Part shown: positions 41,930-54,294 of the stretch, piece after piece | Numbering within the stretch: the first letter of the stretch is position 1 | How the letters are laid out: every line of letters starts with the position of its first letter | Assembly: GCA_022478985.1 (NCBI GenBank) | Contig: JAKSZP010017442.1 | Span: forward strand, 28,243-92,242 | Length of the DNA stretch: 64,000 nucleotides | Direction: 5' to 3' | Source: Massospora cicadina | Lineage: Eukaryota > Entomophthoromycota > Entomophthoromycetes > Entomophthorales > Entomophthoraceae | Program-made: the position numbers and the translations under genes | The notes under the pieces: model-generated | Databases searched by the model: none | What the model was told of the DNA's origin: nothing | Seen by the model: only the letters and a program-made list of their open reading frames with translations

Positions 41930-44900
41930 GCCACTTATGGGGAGGGGGAGGGAACGTGTGAAGGGGCCGTAGACATTATTGAGCACGTGTGGAGGAAGGG
42001 GTCTGATTTGATGAACCAGACTGGGAACCAGGAGGAGACCAGCTGTTGGCGACGCGGTGGGAGATATCCAAACATCCACGCTTTAAAGTGGTCCACCAAA
42101 TGAGACCGGAATCTGTGGACTGCTTCTGGGAGGGTGGGGATGGAGCCAGCGATGGCATCCAAGACAATCGTGTGGATAGTCCACATGGCGATTGCAACCA
42201 CCAGAGCATGGAGGGAGGGTGGAAGGGGGAGGCCATTGATGAAGTAAACATATCTCTTGACAGACTGAAGGGATGCGTTTGATCCTGGCCTAGCAGACGT
42301 TGGACTTCGCGCCATATCACTTTAGAGGTGGGGCACTTCTCCAGGCGGTGGAACAGCGTTCCATACTGGCCACACACGACACAGGATGAGTGTAAAGCGT
42401 TAGAGCGCTCAGCTGTATGATACACCCGCCTCAGGCAGCGCCACACATGGGAGCGGACTTGTGGCTGCAACAGAGGATGGTGTGCGTATTTCCAGATAGT
42501 CTTTTGGGTCTCAGTGGAGTAAGGGATGTCCATCATGTCCAGGTAGTCCACCCTGGATAGGACATGGGGTCGAATGGGGATCACGCCATCATGGATGGGT
42601 AGCCCTTGTACCTCTTGTGTGAACTGAGGAGAGGGGCGGCCTCTTTAGGTTGTATGTCCGCTAATATGAATTCTCCACTCTGCGCTTCGCATGGAGAGTA
42701 GGATTCATTTGTAGTGGGTTTTAGTCCCATGAGGACTTGTGGCCGATGTGTGTGATGCGAGGTATTTAATCAGGGAGTGGGGGTTTGATGGATTGTCGAG
42801 GCTCAAGGCTTGGGAGAAGTTGGAGCGGGCTGCGCGGGACCAGTGTTGGGATGGGAGTGTAGGAGCGGTGACAGCCGCGATCCAGGTGCCCAGGATCTTG
42901 GGAGCATGGGCTTTGAAGTCAAGCAGGCCCATGCCACCATGACGATGAGGGCCAAACATGACCTCTAGCCATACTGGTGGAGGGCGGCCTGACCAAAGCC
43001 ATCCTTGCAGAAAAGTATACAGGGATTTGAAGAAGCTTGGTGAGAAGGAGATGGCGTGGGCTCCGAATCAGACTTTGGATAGGAGCATAGAGTTGGCAAG
43101 AACAACCCTGCCAGTGAGGGTAGTAGGGTGGGCTCTGAGAGAGGCGATTCGCTTTGTCACGTTGTCCAGTATATGGCATTCCATTACTGCTAACGCATAT
43201 CCGCCTGCCTCCATCCACACGCCCAGATGGCGCAACGGTCCTATGGTAGGACGTGGCATGAAGGGGAGCACCAGTGGAGCGGTGTGTGTTGAGTTAGTAA
43301 GGCGTGGACGTGGGCGAGCAGATGGGCCGGGTTGGGAACTAATTGCTGGGGCCCAGCAGTTCTGAAACCGACCAAGGAGGATGATTTCGGTTTTAAAGGC
43401 ATTCAGTGCCACGTTGCTTACCCGGGAATATTCCTGGATGAGGGCTTCAAGCGCGCGTGCATCTTTGTTATTAGACACCCCCACCACGCAATCATCTGCA
43501 AATGCCATCATCTTGACTGGGGTTTGGCCTGGCACATGAACCCCAGTGAGTTGGGCATTCACATTTCGCATAGTGGGTCAAGGCTGAAGTTGTATAAGAG
43601 TGGTCTGTGGGGGTCCCCTTGTCGCAGGCCCCTTTGAGGGCGGACTACTTCCATTTGAAAGCCTGGGCCACGCACTGCCATTGTCGCAGATTCCATGAGC
43701 AGCATCACCCAGTTTATGAAGCGGGGGGTAGGCGGAATTGATGGAGGCAGGCCCTAAGGTATTCCCAGTTTACTCTATAATAGGCCTTTTGTTGGTCCAA
43801 GAATACAAGTGCCCCAGAGGCTGTGGATTGACATGCATTAGCCACAGAGTGCACGTTATCCCAAATCAACCTTCTGGGGATGAAACTGAATTGTTCTGGG
43901 GAGATGGTGGCAGATGCTACAGTCCCTAAACGGTTAGCCATGATTTTTGTTAAAATTTTGGTGTCTGTGTTTGTTAGAGAAATGGGGCGCCACTTGGCTA
44001 AGTCAAGCTTATCCCCTTTCTTGAAGAGCGTGACTGTAAAGGCCTCATGTCCTCCTGGTAGAAGGCGCGTTTCCAGCAGGCTTTGGTTAAGTGAGGCTAG
44101 CTTCAATGGGGATATATATTTGAAATATATTTTGTAGAACTCATATGGAATGCCATCTGGGCCTGAGCATTTTTGGTTTGGCGCACCGCATATGGCTGTC
44201 CATAATTCGTTTGGAGTAATTAAATTCATTATTTCCGGGTATCAGAAAATGGTGTGGATATGAGCTCAGTCGAGAAATTCCGCCATTTCAGCTGGCTGAA
44301 TTGGTTCAGCTCAGTATAACTTGGAGTAATATTTTTACATTTTGATTGCCACTTCGGCTGGTGTGTCCACAATGGAATTACCCGATCTTCACACCTATGT
44401 GCAGGCCACGCTCTGGCGTGGTGCAAAATTTTTTTTAAAGAAGTATGCGGTGCACTTGTCGCCTTTAGTGATGCGTGTGGTCCTGTATTGGACACAATCC
44501 TGATGTTTGTGTTGCCTTTCGAGTGCGTTGAGGTGGGTGGCTGCCTCCACCCACTTCTGGCCCCATGCAGGGCTGTATTCTGTGGCTGGAATGTTGGACT
44601 CTAAGTGGGCCAATTCCACCAGAGCGCGCGAGATAACCGCCAATGTGACTTGTGAGCATCTGGAGGAGAGATGGCGATAGTGGCGGATGGTGTCTTTTTT
44701 GAAAGTTGCCCATGTGGAAATGGGGTCCTCGCAAAATGGTGCAACAAACAATTTTGCCAAAGTTGCCTCTTCCACCCACGTGGAAAATCCTGGTGATGCG
44801 AGCTCTGGAGGGTGGATTTTGCACCAATGTGGGGCCTTTGCAACTGTGACGGGTAAGTGGTATGTTATCAAGACCAGTCGGTGGTCAGAGAATTCTATTT

Positions 44901-45558
44901 TTATTGTTTTGAAGTGGGAGATGTGGGGTTGGAATTTCGCCGGTGTTAGAATAAGGTTGATGCGGGTCATGGACCTTAATTGGCCATTGTGGACATGGGG
45001 ACGCATCATGTTTTTGAGCAGTGGGGCATGTCATGGCAGTGCATCCATTAACCCAAGGGTGGCTTTTAGAACGCGTAGTTCTACATGACCCTGTGGGGCG
45101 TGGGGTGAGGGTGGCCACCGGTCCATTAGTGAGGTTAGCCAACAGTTCATGTCGCCAACTAGGAAAGAATCAGGGGGTAGTGGGAGGGATTTGACCAACA
45201 AGAAAAATTCCTGACGCTCGTGTGCACCATTTGGGCGTAAATGTTGATGATTGTGTGCACAACGTCAGCCCACGAGAAGGTGACTATGAGCACTCAGCCA
45301 TTTAGGAATGTTTCTGAGGATGTGAATTTGAAAAAATTATTTTTCTGAATTAGCACCCCACAGCTTCGACCAATAGGATAGGGATAGGAGGAGCATTGTT
45401 TTCCAAGTTTCCTCAGAACCTCGTGGACAGTGGGACTCCTGGATGGCCAGGATATCCACGGGTAGATTGTGTTGTAAAAAACTCAGTTTCCTAGCCTGGG
45501 ATGGGGAGGCCTTGAGTCCGGTGATATTCAGCATCCCTAGAGTGAAGGTTTCTCCCAT
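41930..45558 (-). pseudogene. LINE-A3 ORF2 (endonuclease, RT, CCHC)
   Basis: Start MGETFTLGMLNITG at 45,558. Endonuclease fragments run to about 44,840. They include DILAIQESHC and FSDHRLVLITYHLPV. The RT begins near 44,229 with ELWTAICGAPNQKCSGPDG, WRPISLTNTDTKILTKIMAN and FLDQQKAYYRVN. FADDCVVGVSNNKDA (about 43,510) keeps the catalytic pair. The C-terminal frame 42,584-41,976 has the CX2CX7HX4C finger. At least five frameshifts interrupt it. Confidence 0.87.
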
Positions 45559-45664
45559 TGCACCTTAGGTGAGGGGGTGGGCCCCCAGGCCCACCAACCT
45601 CTTCCAGGTCCCCACAGGCTTTCACAGCAGCGTGGTATTAGCAGCAACGCTATCGGGGTTTTTG

Positions 45665-46968
45665 TTAATTTTTGTGGAAAGAGTCGCGTTGGCTTTGGCC
45701 TTCGCTTTTTGTTTTCCTGACGTCGGACAAATTTTTTGTGGTGTGGATAAGTTTGGTGCACTGTTGAGTGGGGCAATTTTTTTTTTCAATTGGGATAGGT
45801 CCCAAGTCGGTTTTGACTGGAGCTTGGGTGCAGCAATTGGATGAGATCAAATCTCCCATCGGATCCTCAGATTGAGTGGCCCACTCAGCATGGGCCTCCC
45901 AATCTGATTGGGTGATGGATTCCCGAGTCACTTCTGCCACGAAGGTCTCCATGTCCTCCTGGCGTTGTGAGTGTGGGATGGTGGTGGTGGCCTTGGCCGC
46001 TTCCTTGGCCGCAGCCCTATGGTCCTGCTTGGCCTTCTTCCACTCCTTCAGGGAGATGGGTTTTACCAATAGATAGCAGCCTTGTGCTCCCCATGGGAAA
46101 GCCTCCTTGGTGCTTGCGGTTGGTTCATAGTGCGCCTCTCCGCTGGCCATGGCCACTGAGGGGTGCTCTTGGAATCTGACGCCCTCCTTGATGGGGCATG
46201 CATGCGCCTTGTGGCTGAACGCGTCACAGTGGGTGCAAATGGGGGGCACGTTGTCCACGGTCACCCAGAATGGGTGGGTGGTATGCCCTGCAATGTTGTT
46301 AAAGGTGGAGTGCGGGATCTGGGTTAGGTCCTTCGTGATCTCCTCAGTTGAGGTCAGAACTGCAATAGCTTTGCTGGTGCACAGGTGTGGCATCAGCGTG
46401 AAACGTTGCATTTCAAAAGATTGTATTTCACCATATATAATGAACATCTTTCAGGTGTTGCTCCAAAATGTCACGTTTTACTGTAGTAGGCAAAAAGTCA
46501 AACGTGAGGAAAATTTGGTTTGATTTTGTCCATCTGGTGCATTTGGTTTTGACGACCCATTGCCCTTTGGGAAGGTTGACCACTATGCGCACCGCTGCAG
46601 CCTCATCTGCTGCTATTTTGTTATCAAAACCCAGGTCCAGCCAACCATGCGACATGGAGTTGCAACATACACCGCGGTCAGGAAAATTTTGTGTACATCT
46701 TCACAAAACTTTTCCCATAAGGCCGTTTTTTGGATGTCCAGATACACACAGACTCCAAATTCCACCGACGAAAGTGGCTGGGAGTGTGGCGTGTTGATGT
46801 ACTGGTTGCATCGTGCCTGCCACGTGAGTATCTCTGGGGAAATTGTGACCGCCAGTTTTTTGAGTTTTTTTCTATTCCGCTGGATTCTCCGGGGCGTTTT
46901 TGAACATTAGAGGCCGCGGGCCTTCCACCTGCTCATCTTGCCTTGCTTGCCCAACTGCTCCCAGACAT
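45665..46968 (-). pseudogene. LINE-A3 ORF1
   Basis: Start at 46,968 as in LINE-A1. The 46,655-46,428 piece carries GWLDLGFDNKIAADEAAA and FLTFDFLPTTVKRDILEQHL. A small rearrangement near 46,440 shifts the frame. The second piece is open for 260 codons to 45,665 and includes IYGEIQSFEMQRFTLMPHLC, the intact knuckle CTHCDAFSHKAHAC and an Ala/Lys/Glu-rich tail ending in a basic stretch. This is the most complete ORF1 of the LINE-A copies. Confidence 0.8.
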
Positions 46969-47499
46969 GGGCGCAGACTAATCTCCTCTATGAGATTATC
47001 AAACTAGATTGAGTTTTGAATTGAATAGGTTGCAAAAGTGTTTGCAATGAGAAAGAAAAGTTTCCATTCATAAATGTAATTATAACACTTTATCCTTACA
47101 ACCCACCATGCCATTGGCCTAATGGGGCCATTATGAATCCAATTGGGATGATGGTCTTGGGAATATGTGACTATTGCTTTAATAATCTTGTAAAAACCCT
47201 TTTAATTCCCTTATCATGCCATAAATCTGATAGAAACTTTTTGGACTAAGTCAGGGATCATCTTGGAACCCTCTGATGATCATCTTCTTAAAAATGCATC
47301 AGCGACCAAAATAAGAATTGTAATAGAGGGCAGACATTAAAGGCAGTTGGACTTCTGATGGTTCATTCCTTCACAATGCATATTCATATATACATAGACT
47401 AAAAATATTTAGCTTTAAGAGGGCTAATCAGACCTTAGGTTTCTTCAGTTGCTCAACTAACTTATAGACACATGTTTGGTAACAACAGTGAAGTGAGTG

Positions 47500-49640
47500 T
47501 TGTGAAGATATACCCAAAATTACTTGTGTGTATGATTGCCAAAGAATTCACATTCTGTTACTGTATAGACCCTCCTATGAACGTTTAATATCTGACTAAC
47601 AAAGGTGACAGGATTTTCTTAACTGTCCACCTCTAATTTATTTAACATGGCTCCAACTGCCATGATTGATACATTGGTCAGAATGATTAATTCGCAATTG
47701 AAGTCTGGGTTTTGGAGGACTGGAGTCATCTGTTATGCCGATAAAAGCCAATAAGACGCTTCATGGCAAGCCAGATTTTAAATCAAATGATACCTTATCA
47801 TGAGTAGGTCAAAAGCGGCTCCTACAAGTTGTGCAGATTTGTAATATTTACCAATATTGACTAATAATGTCTAGTAATACTTAGATGTCAAACTTTGGCT
47901 TAATTCATTTAATCTTGAATTTTTTTCTAGCTCATGCAATTGTGGCCAGAGTTTTTCCTTACTGTATATGAAGTTAAGGTGTTCCAGTTGATATTTAAAG
48001 ATTTGGCACTAAACGGGCTTAGTTTTTATGTTTTTAGTTTTAAGACTTTTAATAACTCCTCTAAGTGTTTAAGGTGGTCATTAAAAGTGACTGAAAACTT
48101 TAATGTTATCAAGGTACATTATTACACATGACAACTTTAGATAGCCCAGGATTGTGTCAATGGTTCTCTGGAGTGTAGCTGAGGCATTACATAGGTCTTG
48201 AAATCATTGTCAACTGGTATAGGCTCACTTGGGTTATTATTGCACACTTCTCACGCTCTTCTTTGGGCATGTTAATATTCCAATGATGCTAATGAGGTAT
48301 TTAAGTGAAAAAATATTGCCCACTCTAGAATGTTCAAAGCATCGTCAATCTTTGGCAGGGGATATTAGTCTCTTTTAGTGATTTTGTTTAGTTTACAGTT
48401 ATTAATGATGACCCAAAAAACTTCCATCCTTCCTTTTTACTATTAAATTGTCACGGTTTTAGAGTTTCTTGTTAGTATTTTTTTTTTTTTAGTACTAGAT
48501 GGTCCCAACCCAAGGGGGAGTTTCTTGTTAGTATTAATGTCACTATTATGGGCTCTTTAATATCCCAAGACATCTTCTTCTGATGATTTTGAGCATTTGA
48601 TTGGACGTAATAATAAAGGGTTGCGATTTTTGGTATTGATAGTATGGATGACAATTTAGAATATCCTAAGTCAAAATCTTTTAAAATATTTCTAATTATT
48701 TAATAAAATCTCCATAGCTCAGATCTCTCTGGGTTGGTCAGGTTAACATGTTGTCCATTGAGAAGACATTAAAATGCCAACTATATCCTCATTGGAAGGC
48801 CTATTTTGTTGTGAGTTCAAAAGCCATGAAAAAAATTAATTTTTTTAGTTAGAAACAGATGTTAGAAGGAAATAAACTGATGACTTTTAATTGTGAAGGG
48901 CCTAACTTGTATTATTGCAAAATAAACTATGATTATCTATTTACCATTAGTGGGGATAAAATATGAATCTCTTTATGGTCTGGAATGATAATACCAGGTG
49001 CAATATTGGGCTCATACATGCTTTAGACCAAAATTTATATACTTCATGTAAAGTCCTTCTTAGAATATTGGTTATCAGTCCAGTAGGAATGACCACTTAA
49101 GCTCCCTCTTGCATGGTAGTTTGCTGATTTAATTAGATAAAAATTCCCTTAAGCTCACTGATCTATTTGGGCAACAATTTAATCTTTGATCACGCTTTGG
49201 CGTACTTATGGATATTTATTTATTCTTGTAGACCAGAATTATAAGTAGACTGGGCTTCTCTTTCTCAACCTTCCAATCATTGTTATAGTACAGCGGTATA
49301 TTTTGGCCAAGGATGTGAGAATGCCATTTACATGACTCATGACCACTCTGTATCTTCTCAGAAAAGCATCCCCAAATAAGATATTTTATTTAAAGTTTGA
49401 AAAGCTATGGCCAGTGCTTTCACAACAATTGATCAAAATATAGAGGTATGGTTTTTTACTCACCAAAAACTTAGTCATATGTGTCCATGCGATATATACT
49501 CTTGACAGTGGGCAACGTCAGGTGCAATCTTTAACTTCTCACCAATTTATACTGATTATATTGGTAAGGGATCCACTATCAATAATGGCCCAAGCTCAGA
49601 ATTTGTTCATGGATATATCCACATATGTACTTCTGTAAAA
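47500..49640 (-). mobile_element. gypsy-4: heavily decayed minus-strand gypsy pol
   Basis: This is detectable only by combining frames. AIIDSGSLTNIIS near 49,590-49,550 is an aspartic-protease site. After about 1.1 kb, a decayed VKRKDG, INNCKLNKITKRD and YPLPKIDDALNILEWAIFF (48,430-48,320) are RT blocks. VIMYLDNIKVFS (48,125-48,090) is the catalytic YLDD with its last Asp changed to Asn, followed by TFNDHLKHLEELL. Near 47,720-47,540, PDFNCELIILTNVSIMAVGA and YTVTECE are RNase H. LTRs and integrase were not found. The copy is older than gypsy-1 and gypsy-2, judging by decay. Confidence 0.7.
48480..48517 (-). repeat. Micro-insertion of an A-tailed RNA 3' end (site 4)
   Basis: A 38-bp insert lies within the gypsy-4 RT, bracketed by a perfect 18-bp duplication, GAGTTTCTTGTTAGTATT (48,462-48,479 and 48,518-48,535). 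Sense sequence: CCCCTTGGGTTGGGACCATC, then TAGTACT and an A run of 11. Confidence 0.88.
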
Positions 49641-50489
49641 CTGGCAGAATTGGTTGAGATTTGCCAAAAGGTTACAAAGGAAAGGTTTACCACTGATGCA
49701 ACGGAAAGAGAATATGCATATCGTCATTCCTAGAGCAATTAGAATAAATAAAAATGAATCTAACGTATCCATTGCACACTATTTTACTATAAACTGGCAG
49801 AATCCACTACTGTTATTATTTTAACTTTTCCAATGTAGAATCCACTATGTGTAAATATTAAAAGAACCCCACACCCTCTTTGTCTTTTCCTTTTTTTAAT
49901 CATCTTTTCAGCCATTCTTCGACCCATCTGCACAGCTGATCTGCTTCTTTAATTCCCATTGTACCCATATCATTATTGAGAATTTAGACTGAACCCCCAT
50001 ATTTTGGCTATCAATTTGCTTAGCATTGACCCATATAAAATCGTGGTATATAAAATGCACTACCTCAATCTTGATGGATAACTGACAATTTTCCCTTAGT
50101 TTAGGCTTATCAACCAGTCATATAAGTTTTCCAACGTATACATATGGAATAAGTCTCAGAGTAGTTTATTAGGTGATGTTGAAGCATGGCTTTGCTAATG
50201 CTTGGGGTGCTTATAGCACAGAAATTAAATAATTTTAGAAGGGGTAGGAGAATTGGTACTCTCAGTTGCTATTACAGATTTGGGGGTTTTACACCACTTA
50301 TATAAAAAAAGTGAACTTTATAATATTTGGAAGTTGGAATTTATATATTTTTATTAGGTTGAACGGGGAGGGGGCAAAAGTGAACCCCATTAATTTCTTG
50401 CTGCTTAGTATTTAAAGCAGTCAAGGCTCAGAGATAGAGAAAGAAATTTATCATAAGCTAGGACTAGCTTAATTAGGTAATTACTTTTT
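49641..50489. other. Gene-free AT-rich stretch
   Basis: Possibly the upstream gag region of gypsy-4, but no zinc knuckle or capsid motif is readable. An AGAGATAGAGAAAG purine run is near 50,430. Confidence 0.4.
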
Positions 50490-50594
50490 TTATCTAACTG
50501 AGGTAAACTGACCAGGGGATGGACATTACCCAATATATGTAAAACTAAGGAAATAACCAACAAATATAAAATTGGGCACCCCAGGATACTCAAG

Positions 50595-53500
50595 TTACCC
50601 CTGTTGCCAGCGGGACTGCCAGGTATGGGGGATTGGTGCACTACTCTGAGGGGGTTTCCCTGCTATGGAGCAGGTGTTAAGGAAAGGGTATGTGTGGAGG
50701 AACCAGAGTGGGAACCATGATTCTATGAGCGCTTTTTGCCTTGGTCTCATATATCCATAGAGCCAGGCTTGGAAGTGCTCCAGTAAGTGGACATGGAATC
50801 TGTTAATAATCTCATGAATGGTTGGGACCGTGCCCTTGAACGCATCTAATGCATTTGTGTGGATTGTCCACATTGCAATGTGTATGATTAGGGAGCGGAG
50901 GGTAGATGGGATTGGTGATTCAATCTGGAGCGCGAAGATGCTCCTTGATATTGAGAATTTCTATTCATTTTGGATCTAAAGCAGGCGTGCGACTTCCTGC
51001 CATATAGCTTTGGTTGGGGGGCATGTTTCTAGGCGGTGATGTAGGGATCCCTCCCTTCCACATACTGCACATGTTTTGTGGAGGGAGTTGGAATGGTCCG
51101 CCGTCCTATAGGTCCTTCTCAGACAGCGCCAGGCGTTTGCTCTTATCCTCGGCTGTAGGAGTGGGTGGTAAGTCATTTTACACATTGCCTTCTGTGTGGT
51201 TAAATCATAGGGAATGTCTAACATATCTAGGTATTCTATCCTAGCTATGCTTGGTGTTGTTGCGAGCATATCTCTCTGGGGTGGTTTTCTGGGTTTCTTA
51301 ATTTGAATTGGGGGCTGGGTCGTCCCCTTCCCTGTATAGTACCCATATTCTCTATGGTCCATCCCATATAGCGGATAGTTCAGAGGATAGGTTTAAAATG
51401 AGAGGAAGTCCATGCAGACCTGTTGCAGTAGGGTGCTTGGCAAGGTATGAAAGTAGTCTGGGTGGACTATGTGGGTTGGTTGATTTGAGCGCCTGTGCAA
51501 AGTTAGTCCTTGCTGCTCTGGACCAATGTTGTTGCGGGAGGTCTGGAGTAAGGATTTCCTTTATCCAGGTACCTAGGATGTGATTGGCATGGCTCTCAAA
51601 ATCTATTAGTCCCATGCCTCCGCTTGAGCGTGGGCCAAATAGTGTTTTCATCCCTATAGGAGGGTGAGAGCCAGGCCACAGCCAGCCCTGGATAAGCGAG
51701 CGAATTGAGGTTATAAAGATAGGTGAGAAGGCTATCGCATGGGCCTGGTACCACAGTATTGGGAGGATGAGCGAGTTAGCAACTGTAACTCGTCCTGTTA
51801 GTCCTGGGGTTCTTCCCTTGAGGGAGGCGACGCGTTTGGATACCCGTTGTAACAGGTTACTTTCCATTGTCTCATTAGCATATCACCCTGATTCTAGCCA
51901 GATTCCAGGGTGTCGGACAGGAGTGGTGGTGGGAGGTGTTGCAAAGGGTAATATAATTGGGTTTTTTCTTCGAGTGTTGGTGTGAGGTTCTGTTGTTGTG
52001 GCCCAATTGTTTGTGTATTTGCCTAAGAGGATAATTTATGTCTTCCTTTTATTGAGAGATGCAATGATAACCTTGGATTATTTCTCTAGAGTGCGTTCCA
52101 GATGTCGGGCATCTTCATTGTTTGCTATACCTGCTACGCAGTCATCTGCAAAGGCCAGTATCTTGACTGTTGGTTTTCCTTGTGCGGTTATCCCCATGAG
52201 ACGTGAGTCAGTTACTCGGAGGGTTGGGTCAAAGCTAAAATTGTATAGCAGTGGGATGAGGGGATCCCTTGTTTGAGCCCTCTGTGTGGTTTAATCTTGT
52301 TTGTTAGGAATCCAGGGCCGCATACAGCCATGGTTGCAGATTCTGTTAGGAGCATCGCCTATTTTATGAATCTTAGTGGGAGTTTGAAGGCATGTAGACA
52401 TTCTTTTAGGTATGGCCAGCTAACACGGCCATACGCCTTTTCCTGATCCAAGAAGACCAGGGCAATAGTTGCTTTGGATTGGCAAATATTTGTAACAGGG
52501 TGAATGTTATTCCATATTGAACGCCCTGGTATAAACCCAAACTGGTTGGGTGATAGGACGTTAGATGCAATTGCGCCTAATCTAGCTGCTAAAATTTTTG
52601 TTAGAATTTTTGTGTCAGTGTTGAAGAGTGCAATTGGGCGCCAGTTGGCCAGGTCCAACTTGTCACCCTTTTTATAAGAGGTTATAACGTTGGATTCATG
52701 GCCTCCTGATAATAGACGTGTTTCCAACAAACTCTGGTTCATAGATGCCAATAGGAGGGGGGCGATTTGTTGAAAATATTTTTTGTAAAATTTGTAGGGT
52801 ATCTCATCAGGCCCTGGGCATTTCCTACGTGGTGCACCACGAATTGTCTCCCAAAGCTCCTCCCATGTAATAAGGGATAGTATATTGTAATTCGGTGGTG
52901 TACTTTGTATCTTGGCAGTTTGAATAAATTCTTTAATTTTTTGTGAATCTGTTGGCATTTCACGATATAATTCGGTTTAATAGCGGTGTTCTTCCGCCTT
53001 GACCTCCTCAGGGTCAGTTGCCACAGTGCCGTTGGTCTTGCGGACCTGTGTGCATGTGGGCTGGTTTCTGCGGGAGTGGAATTGGTGGAAAAAATATGTC
53101 AAACAGGTTTCGCCTTCCTTTATGAACTTACCTTTGTTCAATAATTTGATTCTGCGTTGGTGTATAAAGATGAGATTGTTAAGTCAGGCAGAAATTTCTG
53201 CCCATTTGCGTCCCCAGTTGGGGCTATAGCCAGATCTTGGAGCTTTTAATTCCAAGTGGTCTAGTTCCGCCAAGGTACGCTTGATTGTAGCTGTGTCTGC
53301 GGTGTACTTACGTGATGCAATATGTCAGGTTTTGTTGATTAAATCCTTTTTGATATTTTCCCATGTTCCAATGGGATCTGAAGTGAATGGGGCTGTGAAT
53401 TCTGGGTTTGTAGCCTTGTTTTCAACCCAGTCAGATATCTTGGGTAACTTTATATTTTCTGGGTGAAGCTTTCTGAAGGCAACACCTGTGTGTGGGATTG

Positions 53501-54206
53501 GGTTGGTGCTAACTGCACCGTAACTAATCGGTGGTCAGAAAAATTGATCTTTTTTGTTGTAAATTTGGAGATCCTTGAATGGTGGGATTGCAGGATGAGG
53601 ATGTGGTCGATACGACTCATTAATATGAGCAGTCCCTCATGTATGTTGGGTCTTGTCATATGGGGAAGGATTGGTGAGTTGGGAGGAAGAGCATCCTGTA
53701 AGCCAAGAGATGCCTTCATTGTGCGATATTCAATGTGTCCAGGTGGGTATCCCCTGGGATTAGGCCATCGATCTGTATTGGGGTTATCCCAGCAGTTGAA
53801 ATCACCTAACATGATGATATCTGGTGGGAGGGTGAGGGTAGAAATTTTTCAAAAAAAATTTTCTCTCGGTTGCAGTGCACGGTGCATAGATACATGCTAA
53901 CGAAATTATTTCATCTTGGCATGTGATTGTTGCTACCAGGGCTCAACCGTGCAGGTGTGATTATGAATTTGTAATTTTAAATTTTTTGTTGTTTTGGACT
54001 ATATTCCCACAGTGAGATGTCCATACTGATTGTGATGGTGTGACCCTGGTTGACCAGGATTCTTCTTCCCCTTGTAGGCAGTGGGTTTCTTGGATGGCCA
54101 AGATGTCTACAAGAGGTTTTCGCAGGAATGCCAGCTTTTTGGCTTGGGACGTATGAGCCCTGGCTCCCGCGATATATAACGTCCCTATTGATTCTGAGGT
54201 GCCCGT
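50595..54206 (-). pseudogene. LINE-B ORF2 (endonuclease, RT, CCHC)
   Basis: The expected start is at 54,206-54,204 but reads ACG instead of ATG (alignment with LINE-A MGE...LGTLNIAG), about 90 bases after ORF1. Endonuclease: VDILAIQETHC, GDFNCWDNPNTDRW and NFSDHRLVTVQL. The RT frame 52,958-52,359 has KKGDKLDLANWRPIALFNTD, NQFGFIPGRSIWNNI and FLDQEKAYGRVSWPYL. FADDCVAGIANNEDA (about 52,160) is intact. The thumb is in 51,867-51,352. The finger CAVCGREGSLHHRLETC (CX2CX7HX4C) is near 51,090. The last frame ends WQSRWQQ, also conserved in LINE-A. Several frameshifts. Confidence 0.85.
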
Positions 54207-54294
54207 GGCGCCTCAGGAGCAGTTGGGAGGGCCCTCTGGCCCTATCCCACCGCGGTACATTTTGGCCATGCTCCGCGTCTGTACTCCAACTCTT

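Larger units (their letters stand above)
41799..47062 (-). mobile_element. LINE-A3: near full-length LINE-A
   Basis: Bounded by a perfect 15-bp duplication, TCCATTCATAAATGT (41,784-41,798 and 47,063-47,077). It has the same structure and 5' end as LINE-A1, with which it is highly similar along its length. The 3'-end motif is at 41,825-41,842. It lies immediately next to LINE-A2 in the same orientation, separated only by one copy of the target sequence. Confidence 0.92.
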
